Shown piece after piece: positions 44,765-52,937 of a DNA stretch of 63,425 bases; position 1 is the first letter of the stretch; each line of letters starts with the position of its first letter. The DNA comes from CAYSYY01 sp964576115 [NCBI: uncultured Gemmatimonadota bacterium] (GTDB lineage: Bacteria > Blakebacterota > Blakebacteria > Blakebacterales), in the NCBI GenBank assembly GCA_964576115.1, contig CAZNUA010000020.1, positions 1 through 63,425 of the forward strand. Direction: 5' to 3'. The notes beneath the pieces were generated by a model, which made no database searches, was not told the DNA's origin, and was given only the letters and a program-made list of their open reading frames with translations. The translations under genes and the position numbers were made by a program.

Positions 44765-45766
44765 ATGGCTCACAGCCGACCTGTTCATATCGGACGTGAG
44801 AAGCCGCTCTTCGCCCTGTTCATCCTGCTCTTGATCCTTCCGGGGTGTCCCGATGGCAATCCCCCCGAGAACACCGAAATCAGCCGTCTGGAAGTCTACG
44901 ATCCCGCCCTCGATGAGTGGCAGACAATGACGCACATGGTCGAGCCGCGCAGCACCGCCGCGGCGGCCGTGATCGAGGGCAAACTCTATGTTGTCGGCGG
45001 TCGTGACATGAAGCGCGGCATCGGCTCGATGAACGTGCTCGAAATCTACGATCCCGCCACCGATTCCTGGACACATGGGGCGAACATGCCGACGAAACGA
45101 TGGGGCCCCGCCGCAGTGAACTTCAAAGACGAGCTGTGGGTCATGGGCGGAGCGCTCGCCTTCGATATTTACTACGACATCGTGGAAATCTATAACCCCG
45201 CCACCGATTCCTGGCGTACCGGCGAGGCGATGGACGTAGGCCGCTACAGACCCACGGTCGGGGTCATCAACGGCCGGATTTTCGTGGCTGGCGGCATGAG
45301 TGCCGGGGGAACCGACGTCGACGCCTTCGAGATCTGGGATCCGACCTACAACCAGTGGCTGACGACCGACGATATGCCAGTGGCCCGCGGGCAGGCCGCC
45401 TACGGGGTCTGGGGTGACACCCTCTATGTTGCCGGGGGCTTCCGGTGGCTCAGTGCGACCGAGAAAGAAACTCTCGATCGGTTCGATACCTATAGCGACG
45501 GTATCGGATGGCGGACAGGTCTGGCGGACATGCTGCTGGCCCGTGGTGAGACCGCCTCGGGGATGATCAACGGCAAGCTTTACGTTGTGGGCGGTATCAC
45601 CGAGACCGAAGAGAGTATGGTGTTCCACGACCGGCTCGATATCTATGACGTCGCCACCGATACGTGGACCACAGGCGCGCCGTCGGACACCCTGCGAGCC
45701 GAGGCTGCGGCTGGAGTCATCAATGGCAAGCTCTACGTCGTGGGGGGATATAACAGGAAGTGGTAA
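44765..45766 (+). CDS. Kelch-repeat lipoprotein 2
   Basis: This is also 333 residues. ATG 44765 is preceded by AAGGAGG; an in-frame ATG at 44684 is upstream of the Shine-Dalgarno and rejected. Lipobox ILPGC. The blades match Kelch 1 one for one (for example LTTDDMPVARGQAAYGVWGD, the same as its partner except one residue). Differences cluster at the N-terminus and in blade loops. Probably a surface or periplasmic-face scaffold; ligand unknown. It precedes the TolC-like gene by 56 bp. Confidence 0.9.
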   Translation: MAHSRPVHIGREKPLFALFILLLILPGCPDGNPPENTEISRLEVYDPALDEWQTMTHMVEPRSTAAAAVIEGKLYVVGGRDMKRGIGSMNVLEIYDPATDSWTHGANMPTKRWGPAAVNFKDELWVMGGALAFDIYYDIVEIYNPATDSWRTGEAMDVGRYRPTVGVINGRIFVAGGMSAGGTDVDAFEIWDPTYNQWLTTDDMPVARGQAAYGVWGDTLYVAGGFRWLSATEKETLDRFDTYSDGIGWRTGLADMLLARGETASGMINGKLYVVGGITETEESMVFHDRLDIYDVATDTWTTGAPSDTLRAEAAAGVINGKLYVVGGYNRKW

Positions 45767-45822
45767 AACCCGGGTTCGGGAGATCCCGGGGCGATGGACG
45801 ACAAAGAAAGGACTGACGGGTC

Positions 45823-47487
45823 ATGTCCCAGAGAAGAACCTTTCCTTCTCGCCTGATAGCGGTCGCAGTGGCCGGCATGGCGCTCTCGGCGGGTTTCGCA
45901 GCGGGTCCCCGTTCCCTGAAGGCCCAGGCGGCCGAAGAACAGATGCCCGCCCTATTCACCCGGTCCGAGGCGGGGGTGGTTCTCACCCTGCAGGACGCAG
46001 TGCAGTTGGCGCTGGATGAGTCCTTCGACCTCTACCGCCTGCAGGAAAAGTACCTGCAGTTGAACTACGGTCTGGAGACAGCCCGTCGGAGCCTGCGCAC
46101 CCGGGTGCTATTTTCTTCGATCCTGCCCCGGATCCAGGAGGGCTTCAAGAATTACCTCTACACCGACTTCGCGGGGACAATCAGTCTGAGCCCCTTCGAC
46201 GAGGCTATCCGCCAGGCCGCGGCCGGGATTTCGATCGTCCAGCCTCTGATCACCAACGGCCGGATCAGCCTGAACACCAGGTTGACCGCCTATCAGCGTT
46301 CGATGAAGAAACTGCCCCGCGGCACAACAGCCAACCTGCGTTACGTCATGCCGCGGGTGGCCCTTGAGTACAGCCAACCGCTGTTTCAGTACAATGACGT
46401 CAGGGGCCAGCTCGAGTCGGCCACTCTCGATCTCGAGGCTCTGCAGCTCAGCTACACCGAGGTCGAACTGGCCCGGATCAACGAGATCAGCGAGGCCTTT
46501 TTCCGGCTTTATGCCGCCCAGCATCTTCAGCAGATCGAAGCCGACACATGGCTGCAGCTGCAGCAGGCCCTGGCCGCGACCGAGCGCAAATACGAACTCG
46601 GTATGGTCTCCGAACTCGAAAAACTCGGTCTGGAGGTGGAGTTCCGCAACGCCCGTGACCGGCTCCTGCAGGCCGCCCACGATCTGGAAGCCGAACAACT
46701 GGCGTTCAAGCGGGCGGTCGGGATCGATGTCACCGAATCAATCTGGGTCTCTACACGGGATGACTTCACCCCCATTGCGGTCGAAGTCGATCGCGCAGTC
46801 AGGCTGGCTTTGGAGAACCGCAGTGACGTGCGGCAGGCCCGGATCGAGGTCGAGAAGACCGACCTGGAGATACGCCGGGTGGTGAGTTGGGGGCGGCCCG
46901 ACCTTCAGTTCAACCTGGCCTATGACGTGTCGGGCAACTCCACTATCGGGGAGTCGCTGCTCGGCCGCAGTGATCCATGGGGCGATCATCTCTCGGCCGG
47001 ATTCAAGGGTGACAACTCCCTGGCCAGCACCAACGTGAGCCTGACCCTGAACGTTCCCCTTTTCGACTGGCGCACCAATGATTCCCGGGTCCAGAGGCTC
47101 ATGTCCGAACGCCGGGTTCTCGAACGCGAGACGTTTGAAGCCGAGGCCGAACTGCGTCGGCAGGTACTCGAGCGGATCGACGGACTCGAGAGCGCCATGG
47201 AGCGTACAGGCCTGCAGGCACAGAACCGCACAGCAGCACGGGCCGGCTACGAGATCAGCCTCGAACTCTTCGAGAAAGGAGAGATCACCTACACCGAGAT
47301 GCTGTTCGCGCAGAACCGTTTCCTGCAAACCGAACAGATGTATTCAGCGGCGACGATCGACTACGAAATGGCCAAGGCACGTCTGCGCGAGATTACCCTG
47401 TGGGACTGGGAGACCGGGCAACCGGTGCGGCAGCAGACAACGCCGCCCGAACCCTTCGGACGGCGCCGGGAAACGGGCGGCAGATAG
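45823..47487 (+). CDS. TolC-family outer membrane efflux protein
   Basis: This 554-residue protein has a signal peptide (LIAVAVAGMALSAGFAAG) and the two-fold TolC/OEP pattern. It has LTLQDAVQLALDESFDLYRL near residue 54, long coiled-coil helices (LEALQLSYTEVELARINEIS) and a second repeat (VEVDRAVRLALENRSDVRQA). It would form the outer-membrane channel for the HlyD-type adaptors encoded at 49865, 50835 and 52938. No ABC or RND pump gene is present in the window. Confidence 0.88.
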   Translation: MSQRRTFPSRLIAVAVAGMALSAGFAAGPRSLKAQAAEEQMPALFTRSEAGVVLTLQDAVQLALDESFDLYRLQEKYLQLNYGLETARRSLRTRVLFSSILPRIQEGFKNYLYTDFAGTISLSPFDEAIRQAAAGISIVQPLITNGRISLNTRLTAYQRSMKKLPRGTTANLRYVMPRVALEYSQPLFQYNDVRGQLESATLDLEALQLSYTEVELARINEISEAFFRLYAAQHLQQIEADTWLQLQQALAATERKYELGMVSELEKLGLEVEFRNARDRLLQAAHDLEAEQLAFKRAVGIDVTESIWVSTRDDFTPIAVEVDRAVRLALENRSDVRQARIEVEKTDLEIRRVVSWGRPDLQFNLAYDVSGNSTIGESLLGRSDPWGDHLSAGFKGDNSLASTNVSLTLNVPLFDWRTNDSRVQRLMSERRVLERETFEAEAELRRQVLERIDGLESAMERTGLQAQNRTAARAGYEISLELFEKGEITYTEMLFAQNRFLQTEQMYSAATIDYEMAKARLREITLWDWETGQPVRQQTTPPEPFGRRRETGGR

Positions 47488-47633
47488 GTGTCCGGACCGG
47501 GCAGAAAAAGTGAGCGGGAGCACCCGGCCGTGACCTGCCTGGCACCCCCGCTCGATATGACCGCACCCTGGTCTCTGGAGGTCGGACCCTGCGTTTCGGG
47601 TTCAGAATCCGCAGGTGACGGTCAGAACCGCTG

Positions 47634-48134
47634 CTACTCCTGCAGCTCCTCGCCCATCGGGGCCCGGCGCGGAGCTTCCTTCTCCTGCAGTTCCTCGCCC
47701 ATCGGGGCCCGTCGCGGAGCTTCCTTCTCCTGCAGCTCCTCACCCATCGGCGCCCGTCGCGGAGCTTCCTTCTCCTGGAGCTCCTCACCCATCGGCGCCC
47801 GTCGCGGAGCTTCCTTCTCCTGGAGCTCCTCACCCATCGGCGCCCGTCGCGGAGCTTCCTTCTCCTGCAGCTCCTCACCCAGCGGGGCTCGACGCGGAGC
47901 TTCCTTCTCCTGCAGTTCCTCACCGATCGGCGCCCGGCGCGGAGCTTCCTTCTCCTGCAGCTCTTCGCCTACCGGGGCCCGGCGCGGGGCCTCCTTCTCC
48001 TGCAGTTCCTCACCGACGGGAGCCCGTCGGGGTGCTTCCTTCTCCTGGAGCTCCTCGCCCATCGGAGCCCGGCGCGGAGCTTCCTTCTCTTCCAGTTCCT
48101 GGTCCTTGTGGACCGGCTTGCGCGGCTCGTCCAT
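47634..48134 (-). CDS. Ten-fold 15-residue repeat protein (EELQEKEAPRRAPMG)
   Basis: This 166-residue protein starts MDEPRKPVHKDQ at ATG 48134, 8 bases after AAGGGGG. Ten near-identical units EELQEKEAPRRAPMG follow (the first is ELEEKEAPRRAPMG). Only one position varies among the units, and only M/V/I/L appear there. Other DNA differences between units are mostly synonymous on this strand and change residues on the other, which supports this strand as coding. No signal peptide, Cys, Ser or Thr occurs in the units. Gene lies between the TolC-like and M50 genes on the opposite strand. Possible exported cargo, multi-unit precursor or scaffold; function unknown. Confidence 0.72.
   Translation of the reverse strand: MDEPRKPVHKDQELEEKEAPRRAPMGEELQEKEAPRRAPVGEELQEKEAPRRAPVGEELQEKEAPRRAPIGEELQEKEAPRRAPLGEELQEKEAPRRAPMGEELQEKEAPRRAPMGEELQEKEAPRRAPMGEELQEKEAPRRAPMGEELQEKEAPRRAPMGEELQE
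47637..48098 (-). repeat. 45-bp tandem repeat array, about ten units
   Basis: The DNA underlying the repeat protein is a 45-bp period array. Units differ by a few substitutions, for example CTG versus CTC for Leu and GAG versus GAA for Glu on the minus strand. There are no spacers, so it is not a CRISPR array. Such arrays are prone to copy-number change and to assembly collapse. Confidence 0.92.
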
Positions 48135-48240
48135 TGTAATACCCCCTTATGGCGTATGTGGGACTCGCACCCGAAACAACGCAATCATTGTGCCAGTCTG
48201 TCAGGAGCAATTCCCGATAGCGCCTGAAGTCGCTGCTGGC

Positions 48241-48254
48241 GGGCCTCGAGGCCC
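48241..48254. other. Perfect 14-bp palindrome in the spacer before the M50 fusion gene
   Basis: GGGCCTCGAGGCCC lies in the 258-bp divergent spacer 48135-48392. It is followed at 48332-48345 and 48357-48370 by two direct copies of GAGTGTGGAATTCC. A promoter for the export operon is expected here, but no clear hexamers are seen. Confidence 0.4.
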
Positions 48255-48392
48255 GATCCCGGGCCTTCCCTCCGGGTCTGTATCCGGACTCCGCCGAATG
48301 TGGATAACTCCCGATGGTGAGGAATTCGTGCCTGAGTGTGGAATTCCAGTACGCACTGAGTGTGGAATTCCCCTTCCCGGAGCCGTTCGGCC

Positions 48393-49865
48393 GTGAAACG
48401 GTACGAGCTGCAGCTCGACGCGGGATCGGAGACCCTGGGCGAGGTCATGACCTTCATGCGATCATCCCTGGGCGGTCATCTCAAGGCCGGGGTGATGCTC
48501 ACGGTCGAACTGGTCGTCGAGGAACTGGTCACCAACGTTCTCAAACACGGCTATACCGAACACGGCGGACCGGTCCGGGTCGAGTTCCAGATTGCCGGGG
48601 ACTACTGCCTCTTTATTCTCGCCGATCGGGCTCCGACCTTCGATCCCACCCGCCTCACCGGTCTGCCGGCCGACCGCACCGAGGGCGGTCGAGGGCTGCC
48701 GCTGGTGCGCGAACTCGTCGGCGAACTGCGTTACGAACGCACTCTGGAGGGCTGGAATATCACCACCTGCACCTTCGCTTTCCCCGCTGCAGCCACCGAC
48801 GACTGCAGTCAGACCGCATCGGTCGAGCTCCCCTCTCCACTCGATGCCCCGAATCTGAAACCCGGCGTGACACTGACGACTCTCAAAGAAGGAGCGGTTC
48901 TGGTCGAAGGCCCCGGTCTGGACAGCTGGATCACCGATGAGGGCACAGCCACCGTACTCGAGGTCTGTGACGGGCGTCCGTCCGAGGAGATCGCCGCCGG
49001 GCTCAACGAACGTTTCAACTGGGGCCTGAGCGGGGCCGACGTGCGCAGTCTGCTCGAACGTTGGGCCACATGGGGCTATCTCGAAGGCACGCCGACGCGC
49101 TCCGAACGCCTCGTGCGGGCCGATCCCGCTCCCCTGCTCAGAATTCTGCGCCCTCTCACGCGCCTCTACGGCCGCCGCTCCACCGCCCTCGCAGCGGGCC
49201 TGCTGGCCGCGGCCGCACTGGTTCTGACCGTGGTACACGGCCCCCGCGTTCTGGCTGCCTACGGCCAGATCGCCCGGCTGCACTCGGTGTGGGGAGCGGC
49301 TCTGGTCATCCTCGGGTACTACCTGGGGTACTCGGTCACGGCTTTCTTCCACGAGCTCGGGCACGCCCTGGCCGTATACCGGCATGGCGGCGAGGTGCCC
49401 GAGATCGGCATCAGGAGGAACTTCAATTTCTTCGTCCTGGCCAACCGGGATATCCTCCTGACACCCGCCGACCGCATCTGGTACTATGCGGGCGGACTGC
49501 TCAGTGACACGGTGTGGTGGTTCGGTGCGTGGGTGTGGTGGCTGGCGGCGCCCGGCCCTCTGCCGCTGTTCCTGCTGGTCCCGCAGACCGTTTATTTCCT
49601 GCTCTACGCCTGGGCTCCGTCGGGGTACAGCGACGCGGCCCTGGTACTGCGCGAAGCGGTCGGCTGGACACCGCTTTCGAGGATCCGACGGGGTACCGAC
49701 TGGTCGAAGCGGTGGAAAGAAGCCCCCGGCGCCCAGCGCGCGCTCGAGATCGCGCGCCTGACCCTGGGAGCAGCTCTGATCGTCTTCATCGCCGTCCACG
49801 ATCTCTACCTCATCGCCCTCTACATCATCTACCGTCTGCTCAGAAAGGGGCTGAACCGGTTGTGA
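48393..49865 (+). CDS. RsbW-like kinase / PqqD-like / M50 peptidase fusion
   Basis: This 490-residue fusion starts at GTG 48393. Residues ~1-132 are an RsbW/SpoIIAB-type ATPase: N-box EELVTNVLKHGY (44-55) and G2 box EGGRGLPLV (97-105). Residues ~156-232 resemble a PqqD/RRE-like winged helix (KPGVTLTTLKEGAVLVEGPG, then GTATVLEVCDGRPSEEIAAG). From ~265 it is a membrane M50 (site-2 protease-like) domain with zinc motif H320-E-L-G-H324. RsbW kinases bind STAS antagonists, and PqqD-like domains bind peptides, so the protein may link signalling to processing or export. This domain order is not one I know. The next gene starts at the last base of its stop. Confidence 0.85.
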   Translation: MKRYELQLDAGSETLGEVMTFMRSSLGGHLKAGVMLTVELVVEELVTNVLKHGYTEHGGPVRVEFQIAGDYCLFILADRAPTFDPTRLTGLPADRTEGGRGLPLVRELVGELRYERTLEGWNITTCTFAFPAAATDDCSQTASVELPSPLDAPNLKPGVTLTTLKEGAVLVEGPGLDSWITDEGTATVLEVCDGRPSEEIAAGLNERFNWGLSGADVRSLLERWATWGYLEGTPTRSERLVRADPAPLLRILRPLTRLYGRRSTALAAGLLAAAALVLTVVHGPRVLAAYGQIARLHSVWGAALVILGYYLGYSVTAFFHELGHALAVYRHGGEVPEIGIRRNFNFFVLANRDILLTPADRIWYYAGGLLSDTVWWFGAWVWWLAAPGPLPLFLLVPQTVYFLLYAWAPSGYSDAALVLREAVGWTPLSRIRRGTDWSKRWKEAPGAQRALEIARLTLGAALIVFIAVHDLYLIALYIIYRLLRKGLNRL

Positions 49866-50821
49866 TGCGTCGAAACGAAACGAGTTCCCAGACTCTGAAG
49901 CTGCTTGCGTCGGGCGCGGTGGTTGCGCTCCTCGCGTTCGTCACGGCGGGGATCGTGAGCGGCTGCGGCGGGCAGGCACCGGAGCAGACCGGGGAGGCTG
50001 CCGCAGCCGCCGAAGCGGAACAGGTGCCGGCCAATGCCGGTCGGCGCCTGCAACCCGAGGTGCCCCACTCCCCGACCCGGCGCCCCTCGCATGAGACCGT
50101 TCCGGACCGCGGCGGGATTCGGACCGCCGGGGGCGGCGAGCGCACTTTCACCACCGTGCTCACCTCCCGCCGGGCCGTGACGGTCCTGAGCCGCATCGCC
50201 GGCACGGTCACCGCACTCGAGGTTGAAGAGGGTGACCGGGTGCGGGGTGGCGGCGTGCTGGCGCGCCTCGACGACCGCTCCCGGCAGATCGCCCGCGACC
50301 GGGCCGCCGCCGAAGCCCGGCGCACCCGGGCCCTCTATGAGCGCAACCGCGAGGCCTTCGCCTCGAATACTGCGGTCCGGGTGGTGTCGGCACTCGAACT
50401 CGAGGTCTCCGAGGCCGAATACCTCAAGGCGCAGGCCGATTCGGCCCTGGCCGAACTCGAGTTGAGCTACACCCGCATCACCGCCCCCTTCGCCGGGGTG
50501 GTGACCGAACGCTTCATCGACGCGGGAGAGTGGATCGCGGCCCGGGAGGATCTGTTTACCGTGGCCGAGCTGGGCCGCCTCTGGGCGGTCTTTATCGTAC
50601 CGCCCGAAGTCGACGCCGACCTGCAGTCAGGGCAGATCGTGGCCCTGCGGATCGGCAACGGCGAGATCACCCTCGACGCCGACGGGCGCCTGGTGCGCAC
50701 CAGCCCCGTGCTCGATCCGGCCAGCGGGGGGGTGAAGATCACGATCGAGATCACCAACTCCCAGAGCCTGTACAAACCGGGTATGACCGCCACCATCGAT
50801 TTCGGCGCGCCCGGAGGCTGA
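49865..50821 (+). CDS. HlyD/RND-type periplasmic adaptor lipoprotein
   Basis: This 318-residue membrane-fusion protein starts at ATG 49865, overlapping the previous stop by one base (TGATG); a GTG at 49862 is possible. Signal with lipobox VSGC (Cys34). Domains in order are a lipoyl-like half (TVTALEVEEGDRVRGGGVLA), a coiled-coil hairpin (ARDRAAAEARRTRALYERNR), a second lipoyl half (ITAPFAGVVTERFIDAGEWI) and a beta-barrel (YKPGMTATIDF). It probably bridges inner-membrane M50 fusions and the TolC-like channel (inference). Confidence 0.88.
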   Translation: MRRNETSSQTLKLLASGAVVALLAFVTAGIVSGCGGQAPEQTGEAAAAAEAEQVPANAGRRLQPEVPHSPTRRPSHETVPDRGGIRTAGGGERTFTTVLTSRRAVTVLSRIAGTVTALEVEEGDRVRGGGVLARLDDRSRQIARDRAAAEARRTRALYERNREAFASNTAVRVVSALELEVSEAEYLKAQADSALAELELSYTRITAPFAGVVTERFIDAGEWIAAREDLFTVAELGRLWAVFIVPPEVDADLQSGQIVALRIGNGEITLDADGRLVRTSPVLDPASGGVKITIEITNSQSLYKPGMTATIDFGAPGG

Positions 50822-50834
50822 GGACTCATCAGCC

Positions 50835-52892
50835 GTGGCCGAGGTCCCCGACTACCCGAGACTGCGCGAGGACATCACCTTCTCGCGGGTGGTGATGCGC
50901 GGCGAGGAAACCTTCATCGCCAAGGACCCGGTCCGGCGCAAGTACATGCAGTTCGACCGGCTGGGGCGGCGCATCTGCGAGCTCTGCAACGGCCGCAACT
51001 CCCTTGCGGACATGGTCGAGCAGCTGGGGCGCGATTTCCCCGAGTGGGATTTCGATCTCGAGTACGTGACCGAGTACGTCGAGCACCTGATCGACATGCG
51101 CCTGATCTTCCGCGACCGGATGGAATACAACGTCCTGATGATGGAAAAGGTCCGGCGCGAGCGCGAGCACCACAACACCCTGCTTCACATGACCTTCCCG
51201 GCCGTGGACCCGCACAAGTTCTTCGCCTGGCTGATGGACCGCCTGCGCTGGATAGCCTCGAAACCCTTCATGATCTTCTACTGGGTTTTCGTGATCGGCT
51301 CCTACGCCGTGCTCGTCGGCAATCTCGAGGAAACCTGGGCGGGGCTGTCTGGTTTTTACATCTTCACCGGCTGGTCGCTGGGCGAGATCGTCGGTCTATA
51401 TCTCGTCATTCTGCTGATCATGGTCATCCACGAGTTCGGCCACGGAATGACCTGCGTGTATTACGGCGGGGAAGTACATCAGATGGGCTTCCTGCTCATC
51501 TACCTGATCAACCCCGCCCTCTACTGCAACGTGTCCGACTCCTACCGCTTCCCCCGCAAGCTGCACCGGCTGATGGTGGTCTACGGGGGACCGCTGGTGG
51601 AGATGTTCATCGGGGCCGCCTTCGTCTATGTCTGGTGGCTCTCGGATCCGAAGCTGCTGATCCACGACTTCGCCTTCAAGATCGTGATCTTCTCCTCGAT
51701 CTCGGCCTGGATCTTCAACATGAATCCCCTGCTCAAATACGACGGGTACTACATCCTGAGCGAGATGGTCGACATCCCCAACCTGCGCAAGCGGGCCTTC
51801 GGCTATCTGGGTTTTGTCTGGAAATCGTTCTTCAACCTGCCGGCCGACAAACCCCCCGGCGGCCGGCGCGAGCAGCGTATCTACCTGCTCTATTCGATCG
51901 CCGCTTTCATCTACTCGATCATGATCTTCTCGATCATCTACGGTCTCTTGAAACGCTGGTTCGTAGGGGGACTGGCCGCCTTCGGGTGGATTCTGCTGGT
52001 GGCCACCATGTACCTGATCCTGCGCAGACCGATCGGCAAGGGAGTGGATTTCGTGAAGCTGGCTGCCATGGACCGCTCCGGATTCATCCGGCGCAACATC
52101 CCCGTCGTCATCACCATCCTGGCCCTGCTCCTCGTCCTGCCGGCCGTGATCAGAACCCCGACCGTGGACCGGCGCCTGGCGATCCTGGAACCCTACTACC
52201 AGGTCAACGTCGAAGCCGCGGCGCCGGGGTACGTGCGCGAGCTGACTGTGAATACCGGCGACGATATCGCTGCGGGGCAGGTCCTGGCCCGCATCGAGAG
52301 TACGGTCCTGGAGCGTGAACTGATCGGGGTGCGCCACGAGATCGAGCGCACCCGGGCTCTGGCCGGAGAGGCCTCGTCCCGCGGCGACGCTTCGGCCGTG
52401 AGCGGCTACCGCGCTGAACTGGCCCGCCTGACCGAGAGCGAGGACCTGATTCTGGATCGCCACGAAGCTCTGGAGGTGCGCTCACCCCTCGAAGGCCGGG
52501 TCCTCAATCCCCACGTCTCGGAGGTTGAACACCGCTTCGTGCGCGAGGGTGAGATGCTGATGCAGATCGGGCGGACCGATTCGCTGCGGGTGCGTCTCGA
52601 GATCCCCGAACGGAACATGGCCGACGTCGAACTCGGCTCGCGGGTCAAATTCAAGCCGGCCTCGCGGCCCGGCGAAGTGGTGCGGGGACGGGTGGTGGTG
52701 ATCGATCTGGCCGGTGAAGCGGCCGTCGACGAAGAAGCATTCTACGGAGTTGAGATCGTCATGGATAATTCCGCCCTGGGCCTGGTGCCCGGCCAGCGCG
52801 GCAAGGTGCGCCTCTATGGCAAGAGCCGATCGCTGTGGGGGCAGCTGATCCGCTCCGCCATTCAGACCTTGAGACTGGACTTTTTCATTTGA
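50835..52892 (+). CDS. PqqD-like / M50 peptidase / HlyD adaptor fusion
   Basis: This 685-residue protein starts at GTG 50835. Residues ~1-95 look PqqD-like (FIAKDPVRRKYMQFDRLGRR, then CELCNGRNSLADMVEQLG). A multi-TM M50 domain follows with H199-E-F-G-H203 and the distal ligand motif NMNPLLKYDGYYIL, where D303 fits the third zinc ligand. Residues ~440-650 are a HlyD-type adaptor (YVRELTVNTGDDIAAGQVLA and LEVRSPLEGRVLNPHVSEVE). The PqqD-M50-HlyD order is known in peptide-secretion-associated loci, usually with other exporters. Here it lies in one operon with a second M50 fusion. Confidence 0.88.
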   Translation: MAEVPDYPRLREDITFSRVVMRGEETFIAKDPVRRKYMQFDRLGRRICELCNGRNSLADMVEQLGRDFPEWDFDLEYVTEYVEHLIDMRLIFRDRMEYNVLMMEKVRREREHHNTLLHMTFPAVDPHKFFAWLMDRLRWIASKPFMIFYWVFVIGSYAVLVGNLEETWAGLSGFYIFTGWSLGEIVGLYLVILLIMVIHEFGHGMTCVYYGGEVHQMGFLLIYLINPALYCNVSDSYRFPRKLHRLMVVYGGPLVEMFIGAAFVYVWWLSDPKLLIHDFAFKIVIFSSISAWIFNMNPLLKYDGYYILSEMVDIPNLRKRAFGYLGFVWKSFFNLPADKPPGGRREQRIYLLYSIAAFIYSIMIFSIIYGLLKRWFVGGLAAFGWILLVATMYLILRRPIGKGVDFVKLAAMDRSGFIRRNIPVVITILALLLVLPAVIRTPTVDRRLAILEPYYQVNVEAAAPGYVRELTVNTGDDIAAGQVLARIESTVLERELIGVRHEIERTRALAGEASSRGDASAVSGYRAELARLTESEDLILDRHEALEVRSPLEGRVLNPHVSEVEHRFVREGEMLMQIGRTDSLRVRLEIPERNMADVELGSRVKFKPASRPGEVVRGRVVVIDLAGEAAVDEEAFYGVEIVMDNSALGLVPGQRGKVRLYGKSRSLWGQLIRSAIQTLRLDFFI

Positions 52893-52937
52893 GATCGGCT
52901 CTCGAACGCGAGTGTCATTGCGGAATGGTGCCTGAAG

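Noticed and set aside
47637-48098. CRISPR array
   Set aside because: Units are contiguous without spacers and encode protein; no cas genes in the window.
47488-48396. Plus-strand open frame across the 45-bp repeat array (SSSPIGARRGASFS-type)
   Set aside because: Substitutions between units are nonsynonymous in this frame (for example Cys to Trp) but mostly synonymous on the minus strand, which also has a Shine-Dalgarno.
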